Assembly: GCF_000003855.2 (NCBI RefSeq) | Contig: NW_003101680.1 | Coordinates: 3,105,753 to 3,169,752, forward strand | Source: Blastomyces gilchristii SLH14081 | Taxonomy: Eukaryota > Ascomycota > Eurotiomycetes > Onygenales > Ajellomycetaceae | Reading direction: 5' to 3' | DNA: 64,000 nucleotides | Part shown: piece by piece, positions 1 to 11,740 of the stretch | Numbering within the stretch: position 1 is the stretch's first letter | Layout: every line of letters begins with the position of its first letter | Notes under the pieces: generated by a model | What the model was told of the DNA's origin: nothing | Seen by the model: the letters and a program-made list of their open reading frames with translations, nothing else | The model's database searches: none | Position numbers and translations under genes: made by a program

Positions 1-2560
1 ACTGATTAGCATTGCAGATATATATAAAGATACAGATATTTCTAGAATTTATAAATTTCTATAGATAATTCATTTATACATATTTACAGATTACTGCCTC
101 TCTTACAGATCTGTTAAAGAAAAGTGTTAAAGATAGAAAAACAGAATCATTTACTCTTATTTAAGACACTGTGTAAGTATTTGTAGAATTGAAATAAGCT
201 TTTACAGATATTACAATACTGAATCACTTTAACTCTAATCTACTCAGTCAGTGTGAGACTGATATATCTAAGAATGAGATCTGTGAAATCTTTTCACAGT
301 TAACATCAGAGATCTTTCAATGTTAAAAGAATTAGAGAATAATAATCTCTAAGAATATAGACAATGAAATGTCTGTGAGAGAAGACTTTTTCATAGAGTC
401 TATAAGATATTATAAATAAAGATCAGTGATCTTCTTCTTCAAGAAGTTATCACTTATATAAAGAAGATATAATACTCATGATTAAGAGATGTTAGTAATT
501 ATTAAATTCTTTAAGATCTGACAATATTATCTTCAGAATAGTAAGTACTCAGTATAAGTTCTCACTAATTATACAAATCTACATTACTTCTTGATAATAA
601 AGAGCTTGATAGAATATTAAGTTAGATGAGCAGAGCTGCTTTCAGAGTATAATTTCTGTATCTAATATTATTCAGATCAGCTTAATCTTATTAACACACT
701 GTTTAAACAGTCTAATTATAATATTATTAATAAGAAGAAGAATTTTATAAAAGAATCTCTATTATCACTATAGAAGAAGCTGACTGTAAAGAGTTAAGAT
801 TCTCTGAAGCTCAGAAACAGCACTGATAAGACAGCTGTATAACTTAGTATAGAAGATGAAAGAAAATCTGAATTCTTATAGAGAATTAATACTGAAGATT
901 ATAAGCTTCTCATATTCTATCTTACTATTATTGAATTGATAAAGAATAAAACAGTCTACAATCTTTCAATCTAACTACTTTTAAAATTTATTAATAAATT
1001 ATAACAGAGAAATATCTTTACTACAGCTTGAATTTAGAAGTTAAAGAAGAAAGAGTTCAGTTTATACTTAAAAAAAACAGACTCTGAGTAGAACAGTACT
1101 GCTAAGAAATTAAGTCACTGATAACTAGAAGAATATGAACTTCTACTATTAAATAATTCAGTCTTTATCTCTTATAGCAGAGTAGTGTGTTAGAAGTTAT
1201 TAAGAATTCATTATAATAATTTTCATACTGAGCACTTTGAGTTAGAGAAGACTGAAGAGCTTCTAAAATTTAAATATATTTAAGATAAGCTCTGAGTAGA
1301 TGTTAAAGAGTATGTTAAAACTTATAATATCTATTAAAGAATAAAGATTTTACAGTATAAGTAATACAGTAAGTTAATATTACTGTCTATTTTAAAAAGT
1401 CTATAATAGAACCTATTAATAAATTTTATAATTAATCTACTGAAGTTAACAAGAGTTAAAGAATATGACTTAATTTTAGTTATTATTAATTACTTTATAA
1501 AGATAATTAAATATATCTCTACTTATAAAAAGATTAAAGTCTCTGAATTAACTGATTTATTTTTAGATATTATTATTTATAATCACAGTACTCTGAAATT
1601 ATTAATAACAGATTAAGAATTTCTCTTCATCAGTAAATACTAATCAGCTTTTTACTATTATCTTATAATAAGATATCTTCTCAGTATTTTATTTCATTCT
1701 CAGACAGATAATCAGACTGAATATTAAAATCAGATATTAAAATAACATATTTAAGTATTCTATTTCTATTATTAGAATGACTGACTTAAACATCTTCTAA
1801 CTGCTAAATTCATATATAATAATATAAAGAATGTAATCTTAAAGATATCTTCTTTTTATACTTATTATAAATATAATTCTTCATTATTCAGTGACATCAC
1901 AGATAACATTTTAAAGAGAGAAATAGATAATCAGAATATTAAATAGATATAGAAAATTAAGTATCTCTCAGTATCAGAAGTAAAAGTAAGATTGAAACTT
2001 TTAAATAAAATTTATAAGAAGGCAGTGAAAAGCATTTATTATACTCAGAAGTGATAGATAGAATACTATAATTAAAAATATCTTTCAATAAAGTTCTTGA
2101 TAGAAGATTAAGTACTACTTTCAGTAAAGAATATTAAGATAGTAAGACTGTGTAAGAAGCTCAGTAAGTAGTGACTAGAATCTTTCTCAGTAATAAGAGT
2201 GATAAGTAAGTAGATATATAAGTTAAAATTATTCTCAGAATTGAAATCAATTTATTCTGTTTTCTACATCTTCTATTTAAAGCTTTATAAGCAATGTCTC
2301 AAAGTGAAGCTGTCTCAGTCAGATAGTATTAAGATTAAGAGTAATACTAAATATCTTATAAAGAAAATATTGAATAAGTAAATATATTACAGCAAGCTTT
2401 AATATCTTATTAAATAAGAAGATTATTCATTATTAGAGAATTTATAAGAATTACTTAAGTATTTAAAGAATATTGAGAAAGAGATTGTAAGCTATAAAAT
2501 AGCTAGTAGAGATCACTCTATTATATATTAGAGATATTAAGTAAGAAATACTACTTAAGA
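1..2560 (+). pseudogene. V copy A pol remnant: RNase H, integrase, chromodomain
   Basis: Degenerate polyprotein. At about 100-700 the translation reads as gypsy RNase H, including the DYTNLHYF and YYSDQLNP blocks (the latter corresponds to the usual Y-R-P-G-K-x-N-P). At about 1190-2000 it reads as integrase: an H-x3-H-like zinc region followed by C-N-I-C with one Cys mutated, then TDQEFLF (DRGxxF-like) and SQTDNQTE blocks. At about 2330-2480 YLIK-x-EDYSLLEN-x-E matches the core of a chromodomain (YLVKWxGY...TWE), which steers integration towards marked chromatin in chromoviruses. Many in-frame stops replace Gln or Trp. There is no intact enzyme. Confidence 0.85.
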
Positions 2561-2639
2561 CTTCTTATTTTTCTTAAAAAAAGAGTTTTTAAGAGATAAT
2601 CTTACAGTAATAAGTCAGTATTTTATAATCTCTGTAGCA

Positions 2640-3920
2640 CTCTTCTTCTATTTTCTCTTAAAGAGTTTTTTTTTAAAAGTTTAATAAGACTATACAAGTG
2701 TAAAATTTCTGAAGTGATTAAGAGAAAGAGATATTTAAAATTAATAAGATTAATATTTTCAATCTATAGATTACTGCTATTCTAATAGAGCTGCAGTCTG
2801 TAGAAAAAGTAAAAAGAGAAATCAGAGTTTACTTATTAATAATCTTAGTCTTATTAAACTCATTCTTCACTGTTAAAGTCTCTGATACTAATATCTTTAT
2901 CTGCTGAGAAGTTAGCACTGCAGTGCTGCAGAAGAGTATAAGAAATATATAAAATATTAACTTATTAATTTATAAAATATCTCAGTTATCTACTTTAATT
3001 AAAGTGAGATTCTTCTAAGTCAGTGATTAATCTCTGTAATACTTTTAACAGTGATACTGACTGACTTCTTCTTCTTAAAACTGATTATTCTAAGATGTTT
3101 TTTCATTTCAGAGACTTATACTTTTATTTTCTTTTACAGATAAGTAAGAGAAATCTTCTCAGTCTTAATAGAATCTATTAATATTTAAAGCTCTGAGACT
3201 CTTACTTTATACTACTTAAATATCTGAGTTTCTTATCAGAACTGATATAATATCTTTTAATAAAATAATATTTACAGAGAGATAGAAGTTATTATTATAG
3301 ATATAATAGAAATAATAGAAGTGAGAGAAAAAGTAAATATATAAAATTCTCTCTTTCTTCAGCTGCTTAGTATAGTATAGATAAGTAATAGTATTAGTTA
3401 GAGACTGCACTAAAATCTTTTTACAGAGAGAAGATAAAGAAACTGTGAGACTCTGTAAACTTAACTTAGTAGTATTCTGAGAAGAGCTTAGATATGTTAT
3501 AAGAGAAGAACTATGAATTAAACTTCTCAGAGTCACTGTTCTCAGAATCAAGCTCTTTTTAAGATTCTCTTTAAATAATCACACAGAGTCATATACTACT
3601 GTATTAATTAAGAGAGAGAACAGTGTTACAGTAATAATAAAAGAGATAGAAAAAGAATTAGTTACTGATGAACTGACTAGTAGAAGAAATAACACTTCAC
3701 TGCAAGGCACAGCTTCTACTATCACAGCTGTAAGAGAAGCAGAAGAAGAAGAAGAAGAAGAAGATGTAATAATAAAAGTAATACTTTTGCAGTCTATTAA
3801 TACTACTATCTCTGTCTTTAACCTGACTTTCTTAACAGTTACAGAGACCGCAGCTGCATCACAAAGACATTTATTACTTACTAGAAAATGTCAGAATAAG
3901 CCTCTTATTATCTTCTAAGA
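2640..3920 (+). pseudogene. V copy A third ORF (unknown protein)
   Basis: Coding-like sequence downstream of the chromodomain. The reading frame through about 3390-3900 aligns with the same frame in copy B (about 52750-53240) and is largely open in both, including SLNNHTESYTTVLIKRE, an acidic run of Glu at about 3735-3765 and LLLTRK near its end. I do not recognise the family. The acidic stretch and Lys/Arg-rich segments suggest a soluble, charged protein. The upstream part (2640-3390) is too broken to fix the start. A gag- or env-type product is not indicated: no signal peptide or clear membrane segment is seen. Confidence 0.5.
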
Positions 3921-4825
3921 ATGATGCTCTCATACACTCACTATTACAGATGAGAGAGAGAAAGAAAAATATGTTATAGAGAAGAGAGATTTTTTTGAAA
4001 AATTCTGTCATTACTATTAGCTTTGTCTCTAAAATATATCACTTTTTACAGAGAGTTTCATACACAGAACAGAATATATTAAGAGATTTATAAGTCACTT
4101 ATTAACTACATTTTTCACATTTTAATTAATATATAATATATTCACTTATTACATAATTAATTTGAACAGAGATAAAAAAGAGAAGATTTACACAGTTAGT
4201 AGAGAAACTCATCTATTTCTTTATATTATACACAGTATATATACTGTTAATTAGTTGATAACTATTACTATATAATAAAGATAATTTCTAATTCAGTAAT
4301 TATAAAAGTATCAGAACTATACTTTTAAAGAAAAGAATATTATTATACTCTTAGTTATATTAAGACTCTGTTATAATTTTACACAGCTTATTACTTCTCT
4401 ATAAATAATTTCATTTACTTCACAGACTATTTAAATCAGTTTTCAATCACTCTATAATATTATTCAGATATAATATAGAAAGATCTGATTAATAAATATA
4501 AGAATCTCACTTCTATATAAGATTAGCAGATTACTCTTTCATAGTAGTAAAATGTTACTGAGATATTACTTCAGCTATTCTTACTTATAGAATAGAAGAA
4601 GAGTATTCACTTATTATTTATATAGAATAGCTAGATACTGACTTCTTATCAAAGAAGTCAGTAATTCATTTTTCTATCACTGAAATATATATAAGAGTTA
4701 CTATATTTCTTATACAATCTTCTTAGTATACTAAGTATTATATCTGTGATATTCTTGTAATAACTCTGTAGCTTATAAGCTTACTATTCAAGTAAGATAG
4801 TTAAACTCACTTATATAACTTCTTA
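3921..4825 (+). other. V copy A 3' non-coding region, probably including its LTR
   Basis: AT-rich sequence without a coding frame. A purine-rich run at about 4167-4185 could be the polypurine tract that precedes the 3' LTR. Bases 4140-4265 match 59077-59195 in copy B, so this block belongs to V. Because gag of copy B starts shortly after, the LTR of V should lie between about 4170 and 5500, split by the LINE fragment. The LTR ends could not be set, because no second copy of this LTR is in the window. Confidence 0.45.
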
Positions 4826-4887
4826 AACAACTATCTCTATATAATACTGCTGACTAGTTATCACTTCGGTTCTATCACATTACAATT
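4826..4887 (+). repeat. Left copy of a ~62-bp direct repeat flanking the LINE fragment
   Basis: Starts near AACAACTATCTCTATATAAT and ends near CATTACAATTA. It recurs at 5434-5498 with scattered C/T and G/A changes. Best read as a long target-site duplication of the LINE insertion between them. Confidence 0.7.
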
Positions 4888-5437
4888 ATACAATAGTCTT
4901 AGAGTCAGATTAAAAGAGAAGTATAATCTAAATTAATTAAATATAAGATTCTTATTCTTAACTGAGATAGAAATTAAATACTTAATAGACTTTCTATCAG
5001 AAACTCAAGCAGCTATTTTAGAAATATCTGAATATGAAAAGAAGGAAATTAATTAGATATAGTCTGTTGAAACAGCTATACACTATCTTTTAATAATTTA
5101 TTTTATTATATTCTCTCTTCACTTTACTCTCTCTTTTCTATTCTTTTCTGTTTACTTATTTAATGTGTCTATCTTTAAGACTTTATTCTCTTTTCCTTTG
5201 TCATGATATTTTCAAATGATTTCAAAGTATCAGAAGATGTTAAAATATTGCAATTTATAAAGACTTTTTATACTCTGAGCTGAAATTTTCTGATTTTGCA
5301 TATCTGAAATTGATAAATGTATAATAGTTAACTCTATAGATATTAGAAAAACTCTGAGAACTTTTAGTTCTCAGATAGATATTATAGTCTATGACTGTAT
5401 ACATCTACAATTGAAGAATAATAATAATAATAATAAA
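4888..5437 (+). mobile_element. 5'-truncated LINE 3' end with (TAA)n tail
   Basis: The region ends in repeated TAA units (5418-5437), typical of a non-LTR retrotransposon tail, and is flanked by the direct repeats at 4826 and 5434. At about 4960-5060 the plus frame reads FLTEIEIKYLIDFLSETQAA, which resembles the extreme C terminus of fungal Tad-like LINE ORF2 proteins; this is inference from memory of the family. Bases 5110-5437 match, in reverse orientation, bases 21883-22228 of the SINE, so the two share a 3' tail. Most of the element is missing. Confidence 0.65.
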
Positions 5438-5498
5438 TAACTATCTCTATATAATACTGCTAACTAGTCACTGCTTCAGTTCTATTATATTACAATTT
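5434..5498 (+). repeat. Right copy of the ~62-bp direct repeat
   Basis: Matches 4826-4887 (ACTATCTCTATATAATACTG is shared exactly). It probably also holds the end of the V LTR, because V's leader and gag follow directly. Confidence 0.7.
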
Positions 5499-5683
5499 AA
5501 ATTACTCTATCTAATTACAAGTTTGAATCAGTCAAGCTCTATTAACAGACTATAATCTTATATACTGATGCTAAGACTGACTTAATCTCACTCTCTGAGA
5601 GAAACTTCACATTGTCTTCTAGAGTATGTATATTTCTACTCTGACAGAAATTCAAGATTTCTGAACTTATTACACATTTTAAC
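5499..5683 (+). other. V copy B leader before gag
   Basis: Short AT-rich stretch between the putative LTR end and the first gag Met. A primer-binding site is expected here, but I could not identify one with confidence. Confidence 0.35.
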
Positions 5684-6600
5684 ATGACTTTTTCAACTAC
5701 TCTATTATTATCACAGCTTCTACACTTCTATATCTATCATAAAGATAGAGAGATTAAGATTGAAGATTCTTCAAATTATAAGAGAAATACATTATCTGAA
5801 TTTCACAACTTTATTCATACTCTTAAACAGAAATTTCATCTTAATTTAAGCCAGTTTAATACTTACAAGATATAAGTAATATATGCTGTCAATCTTCTTG
5901 AAGACATCTCTGCAACTACTTGAGTTACTAAGAAAAGAGAGCTTGAGTGTATCAATACTGTTATAACTTGAGAAGAATTTAAAAACTTTTTACTAAATCA
6001 GATTAAAGATTACTACAACTGCAGCTTTACAGTAGCACAGTAGTTCAACTCATTATATTAATAAGATAATAAGAATTCTTTCAATTTTAATACAAGATTT
6101 AAAGAATATTGAGAGAAATTGACTGATAATTTAAATTAATTAAAGATACAGCTTTATCTTATAAAGCTGACTTATATAATGTGAATAATAATATCACAGT
6201 ATCAGAGTTCACTAATCAATCACACTGAGCTTGTTAACTTGACTTCTCAGATCTATTTAAATAATCAATACTTTGAGAAAAAGACTAGTAAAACCTCTTC
6301 TAAGCAATTAATAATAAGATCTAAACAGTGTTATGACAGCTTCAGTGTAGAGAATGTAAAGAAGAATTTCAAGTATTCTAATTCTTCACTCACTGTAAAG
6401 AAATATTAAAAAAGATTTAACAAAGATCTCTATTTTAACTATAAAGCTAATAATCACTATACTAGTAATTATAAGAAGCTGAAGAAGAGAAGAAATTAAG
6501 AGAATATCTTTTTAAAGTTAACTTCTCTTCTGATAAATATATTTACAGAAGATAAAGAAGAGAAAGAAATAAAGAATTAATAATTCTCACATCTTTAAGT
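5684..6600 (+). pseudogene. V copy B gag remnant
   Basis: The only long start-proximal frame begins at 5684 (MTFSTTLLLSQLLHFY) and runs 63 codons to a stop that probably was Gln. The same frame continues with segments such as ITWEEFKNFLLNQIKDYY (W as TGA) and SFTVAQQFNSLY, resembling the capsid-type retrotransposon Gag domain (TWxEFKxxLxxxF). The end is Lys-rich. No CCHC knuckle is evident. Gag would form the particle that packages element RNA. Broken by several stops. Confidence 0.6.
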
Positions 6601-7838
6601 TTATATTATAATTATAATGAATACTCTGAATAAGAAGATATCAGTGAGATGCCTACTTAACTCTGAGATAGATACTAACTTCATATTCTATTTCTTTTCT
6701 TTGATAAAGAATTGAAAGAAGATAGATCTGTCAGATTATATAAAATTTACTAATGAAATAAAATATCATTATTTTAACATAATTCAAGTGAAGTGTGTAA
6801 TCATAGACTTAGAAGAAATCTTCAAGAAGAGCAGTCTACTTCTTTACACTATTAATATTATAGATAAGAACATTATTCTAGATCTTCTATAATTGAGAGA
6901 AAACAATTCTCTCATTGACTGAGTCACTCAGATATGACAGTATTATGTCACTAATAAAGAGACAGTGATAGAGAAATCTGAAGAGTTTCATCAGAAGAAT
7001 CTTGAGAAAAAAATAGAGTTAATATACTGTATAGTAAGTAACTGAGACTTGAAAATAGATGAAGAAGTTATCACTCTCACTGCAAGATTAGCAGCAGTAT
7101 CTATCATTAGAGATGAATAAACGTAACATCTTTTTACAGATTATAAGAATGTCTTTTCAGAAAGAAAAGTAGCAAAGCTTTCTAATATCAAGATATAATA
7201 TAAGATTTATCTTGAAGATAATATAACAGTGTTATACAGACTTCTTTACAACTTATTAATAAGGAAATTGAATGTTCTGTATAAATATCTTGAGAAAGTG
7301 CAATCAAAGAACTGAATACACTTATTAAAAAGTTCAGCAGAAGCACTCATATTATTTATACTTAAGAAGAACAGTAGACTATGTCTATACATAGACTATA
7401 CAGATCTTATAAGATGATAACTAAGAATTACTATTCATTATCATTAATTAACAAGATGATTGATCAATTATCTGAAGCAAAGATATTCTCAAAGATTGAT
7501 ATACAGAATATCTATCATAGAATCAGAGTTAATGAAGATAACATTTAAAAAACAGCTTTTCATATTAAGTATAGTAATTTTAAATATCTTGTTTTATCTT
7601 TTAATTTTTATAACACTTCACTTATCTTTCAGATCTATATAAATGAGATGCTGCAGAGCCTTATCAATATCTTCTGTATAGTATACTTAAACAACATTCT
7701 AATCTTCTCAAAAATGAAGAAAGAACACAATACTCATATTTAAGAAGTATTAAGTCACTTAAGACAGTATCAACTCTATACAAACACTGAGAAATACTTG
7801 TTCTATATACAGAAGATTGATTTCTTAGATTATATTAT
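6601..7838 (+). pseudogene. V copy B pol, part 1: protease and reverse transcriptase
   Basis: Protease: about 6640-6900, with LLNSEIDTNFI in the place of the usual LIDSGAxxNFI, so catalytic Asp and Gly are lost. RT: from about 7190, with LYIDYTDL (LCVDYRxLN block), FSKIDIQN and NIFCIVYLNNILIFS. The polymerase motif at 7684-7695 is YLNN instead of YLDD, two Asp to Asn changes that would kill the enzyme. It is cut at 7838 by the first hAT MITE, within the FLDYII block after the polymerase palm. Confidence 0.8.
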
Positions 7839-8344
7839 TAGACTGACCGTGTGACCGTGTCTGGGACCAGAACCAGATTTTTTGATAGTCTCATTATCAA
7901 TTCAACTGCTCCCATTACACGGTTTTAACATTAGATAGTAGTCTCATACTGTCTCAGTGAGACTTACTGTCTACTCTTGTCACATTTTCCAAATGAAACC
8001 ATGATTTCCACTTCTCAATTTAAATTATTTTTATTGCTTTAAATGACTTTAAATCTCATTTGAGTGTTATCAAAAAGCGTTACTTTTTAAAAAATTAAAA
8101 ATAGTCTAAAAAAAACCTTAAAATGTCTAAAAATAGTAACTTTATGCCAAGAATGGGACTAAATGGGACCAAATGAGACCACTTTCTCATTTTTTTCAAG
8201 TCATGGTTCCATTTTAAGATCTGATATATAGTCACTTTACATGTTTTTTTGATAGTCAGTCCCAGCGGGATTCACGCCAAGAAATGTATAAGACCAGACC
8301 AAATGAGATCAAATGTGAAATTCATGGTCTCAGCGGCCAGTCTA
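7839..8344 (+). mobile_element. Non-autonomous hAT MITE 1 (506 bp)
   Basis: Starts TAGACTGACCG and ends CGGCCAGTCTA, giving imperfect terminal inverted repeats, and is flanked by an exact 8-bp duplication TATATTAT (7831-7838 and 8345-8352), as in hAT transposons. It has no ORF. Its first ~38 and last ~100 bases match the 6,970-bp hAT element at 18348-25317, the likely source of transposase. The left end has a tandem GACCGTGT pair. It keeps several CG and GG sites, unlike the V sequence around it, so it is less mutated than MITE 2. Confidence 0.93.
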
Positions 8345-8646
8345 TATATTATTAAGATTAATGACATATCAATAAACAGAAGCTGAGTCTTTATTATTAA
8401 GAACTGATTAGTATCACAGATATACTATAAAATACAGATATTTCTAGAATTTACAAATTTCTATAGATAATTTATCTATATATATTCACAAATTACTGCC
8501 TCTCTTACAGATCTATTAAAGAGAAGTGTTAAAGACAGAAAAATAAAACTGTTTATTCTTACTCAAGACACTGTATAAGTATTTGCAGAATTGAAATAAG
8601 CTTTTATAAATATTATAATACTGAATTACTTTAACTCTGATCTACT
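8345..8646 (+). pseudogene. V copy B pol, part 2: RT-RNase H junction
   Basis: Continues the V frame after MITE 1. FLEFTNFYR-x-FI corresponds to the gypsy FLGFANFYRRFI block, then ASLTDLLKRSVKDRK and the start of RNase H. Aligned base by base with the beginning of copy A (positions 1-240). Ends at the target duplication of MITE 2. Confidence 0.85.
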
Positions 8647-9152
8647 TAGACTAACCGTGTGACCGTGTCTGAGATCAGAATCAGATTTTTTAATAGTCTT
8701 ATTATCAATTCAACTGATCTCATTACACAGTTTTAACATTAGATAGTAGTCTCATACTGTCTCAGTGAGACTTACTGTCTACTCTTATCACATTTTTCAA
8801 ATGAGATCATGATTTTCACTTCTCAATTTAAATTATTTTTATTGCTTTAAATGACTTTAAATCTCATTTGAGTGTTATCAAAAAGTTTTACTTTTTAAAA
8901 AATTAAAAATAGTCTAAAAAAAGCCTTAAAATGTCTAAAAATAGTAACTTTATGTCAAGAATAGAACTAAATAGAATCAAATGAGATCACTTTCTCATTT
9001 TCTTCAAGTCATGATTCCATTTTAAGATCTGATATATAGTCACTTTGCATGTTTTTTTAATGACTAGTCTCAGCGGGATTCACGCTAAGAAATGTATGAA
9101 ACCAGATCAAATGAAATCAAATGTGAAATTCATAGTCCCGGCGGTCAGTCTA
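8647..9152 (+). mobile_element. Non-autonomous hAT MITE 2 (506 bp)
   Basis: Same length and sequence family as MITE 1, flanked by the exact 8-bp duplication GATCTACT (8639-8646 and 9153-9160). Its terminal repeats begin TAGACTAACCG and end CGGTCAGTCTA. It carries many more C/G to T/A changes than MITE 1 but no length change. An open frame across its right boundary is a by-product. Confidence 0.93.
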
Positions 9153-10002
9153 GATCTACTCAGTCAGTGTGAGACTAATACATCTGAGAATGAAGTCTGT
9201 GAAATCTTTTCACAGTTGACACTGAAGATCTTTCAATGTTAAAAGAATCAGAGAATAATAATCTCGGAGAATATAGATAATAAAATATCTGTAAGAGAAG
9301 GTTTTTTTATAAAGTGTATAAGACACTGTGAATAAAGATCAGTGATCTTCTTTTTTCAAAAGTTATCACTTACATAGAGAAGATATAATACTTATAATCA
9401 AGAGATATTAGTAATTGTTAAATTCTTTAAAATCTGATAATATTATCTTCAGAGTAGTAAGTACTCAGTACAAGTTCTTACTAATTATATAAATCTATAT
9501 TACTTCTTAATAATAAAGAGCTTGATAAAATATCAAGTCAGATAAGCAGAGCTGCTTTCAGAGTATAATTTCTATATTCAATACTATTCAGATCAGCTTA
9601 ATCTTATTAACACACTGTCTAAACAGTCTGATTATAATATTATTAATAAGAAGAAGAATTCTATAAAAGAATCTCTGCTATCACTGCAGAAAAAGCTAGC
9701 TGCAGAGAGTTAAAATTCTCTAAAGCTTAGAAACAGTGCTGATAAGACAGCTGTATAACTCAGTATAGAAGATGAAAGGAAACTCAGATTTCTGTAGAGA
9801 ACTGACACTGAAGATCATAAGCTTCTTATATTATATCTTACTATTATTGAATTGATAAAGAATAAAACAGTCTACAATCTTTTAACTTAACTACTTCTAG
9901 AATTCATTGATAAATTACAGCAGAGAAACATCTTTATTATAGCTTGAATTCAGAAATTGAAGAAGAAAGAATCTGATTTATACTTAAAAGAGACAGACTC
10001 TG
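9153..10002 (+). pseudogene. V copy B pol, part 3: RNase H
   Basis: Continuation of RNase H, parallel to copy A positions 240-1085. It is interrupted at 10002 by W1; the target duplication CTCTG is at 9998-10002. Confidence 0.85.
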
Positions 10003-10260
10003 TGTAAGAAATCCCGCTTCTCGCGAATTCTTTACTTCTATTTCTATCTCTTGTGTAATCAATAGAGTTAGCAGCTCTTGACTACACACAACTATATAGA
10101 CTGAAGTTCGCGACTACTATTTATAACTCAGCTTAAATACTATTATACATTTAACTTCTACATTGTATCTTCTCACTGTGAATACTTCTAGTAGTTAACA
10201 GTATATATTATATTAAGCTACAAACATCTGAATAATCATCTGTGAGTACTTATTCTTATA
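10003..10260 (+). repeat. W1 5' LTR (258 bp)
   Basis: TGTAAGAAATCCCGC start, TTATTCTTATA end. It retains CCCGC and CTCGCG near its left edge, where the 3' LTR reads CTCAC and CTTATA. Promoter and polyadenylation signals are expected within but could not be pinpointed. Confidence 0.93.
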
Positions 10261-10299
10261 TTTCAAGCTCTGTCAGACAGCAACTATTCATTATAACTA

Positions 10300-11740
10300 A
10301 AAGAACTAGAAACTTATATACTTTAATCTCTGTAAACTCTACTGCAGACTCTCAGAAGCAGTCATCTGAATCATGAATAATTCTTATAAAAGAAGTCTTA
10401 GAGAACTTATTAATCACTTATAAGATATTATTCTCTACATCTGTAACAGAGAAATTCTCTCAGTTCATAAATAAATCAATCTCAGTGAAGAATATTCTTG
10501 AGCATCTTCTGCAGAATTAAGCTATTTTTTTATAAGAAATACTTACTGTCTGTAAACACTCTTAAACTGAGTCTCTAGATATAATCTTCAGAGATAACTA
10601 TGAACTGAAAAGAAACTTTCTTAAGCTGTAATTACTTAAGATCTTCTACTGAATTACAATCTAAAAAAGCTTTTATAAGTTTACATTTGAAATTGACTCA
10701 TAAGCTTAGCTATGTAATATAAAAGAGAAAGAAGCTGTTATCTATATAATAACAGATCTTTACTATACTAAAGTCAAGAACTAACTGAATTATCTAGAGA
10801 ATAATTATAAGAGATCTCACTGATCTGTTCTTAAAATCTATTTAGAGAATAAGTTAAGAAACTTTATAAGCCAAACAGAGAATATCTGAGCTGTAATCAT
10901 TAATATTAGAAAAAGAGATGAGAAATCTGATAAGAACTACTCACAGCACTTTATAAAATTATGATGTGAATTAAGATCTGTGAAAACAGAGTTCTGAAAT
11001 AAGATCTGAATAATGATATTTATAAAGAGACTGAATAAAAGTATATAGAATAAGCTTATTAAGTAAGACTCTAAGCTCTTGACTCTGAGAAAACTGATAA
11101 CTCTTATTCACTGTTTACAGATTACTGTGAGAGTTACAGATCTGTGAAGAGTAGATCACTGACTGACTCTGTAAGAGTTAGAATAACAGAGAACAGATTT
11201 ACTGAGAAAAGATAATAAAATATAGAGAGATTCATATCTGACTACTAAGTAGAGAGAGAAAGCTTCACAAGCTTCTATAAACAGAGTATATAACAGAGAG
11301 ATTAAGAAAAAGAGTCTCTACTTTATCTATTCTAAATCAGAACATCTCTATACAAACTATCTGAATAAATTAAAATAGAAATTTAAGAAGTTATGAACAG
11401 AGTCAGTAACAGTCTTCTTAAGAGTCTTGAAGCTGACATCTGAATCTGTTACTTCTTCAATGAAAATGTATACTTATAAAGAGAGATTACATCATAGTAC
11501 TACTGTCTCATAAGTATAAGAAATATTAATAAACTCAGAGTCTCAGATCACTGTAGTGTTTCTAAAGCTTACAGAGTAAATAAGCTGAATGATGAAAACT
11601 GAGAATTTGCTCTTATAATAAGCAGAGTGTGAGTACTCAGATCTGAGAACTGAGAGACTTATAAGAGTCATCTTTGAATTATAAGATCTCTCTGAAATCT
11701 GAAGAAGATTTGCAGAAACTGTGATTATCACAGATATTAT
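10300..11740 (+). pseudogene. W1 gag remnant
   Basis: Degenerate Gag frame. Near its end, at 11319-11360, a knuckle reads Y-F-I-Y-S-K-S-E-H-L-Y-T-N-Y. In W2 the same site is an intact C-x2-C-x4-H-x4-C, so all three Cys have become Tyr here. The knuckle binds RNA in Gag proteins. Start not determined. Confidence 0.65.

Larger units (their letters stand above)
1..4825 (+). mobile_element. Ty3/gypsy chromovirus V, copy A (3' part only)
   Basis: This is the 3' half of a gypsy LTR retrotransposon; its 5' part lies outside the window. It opens at the end of reverse transcriptase, in a stretch resembling the FANFYRRFI block that follows the polymerase in gypsy elements. It continues through RNase H, integrase, a chromodomain and a third ORF. 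The same order and near-identical sequence recur in V copy B. Stops are frequent and mostly replace Gln or Trp codons. The first 600 bases contain no CG, no GG and a single CC, so the copy is heavily mutated and inactive. Confidence 0.85.

Noticed and set aside
3216..3551. 111-codon minus-strand ORF
   Set aside because: It overlaps the plus-strand third ORF of V, is not open in copy B, and is Leu/Ser/Tyr-rich as expected for an antisense shadow of this mutated DNA.
5684..5875. Host small protein gene
   Set aside because: It is the start of V gag: the frame continues past the stop, and position directly after the V leader fits.
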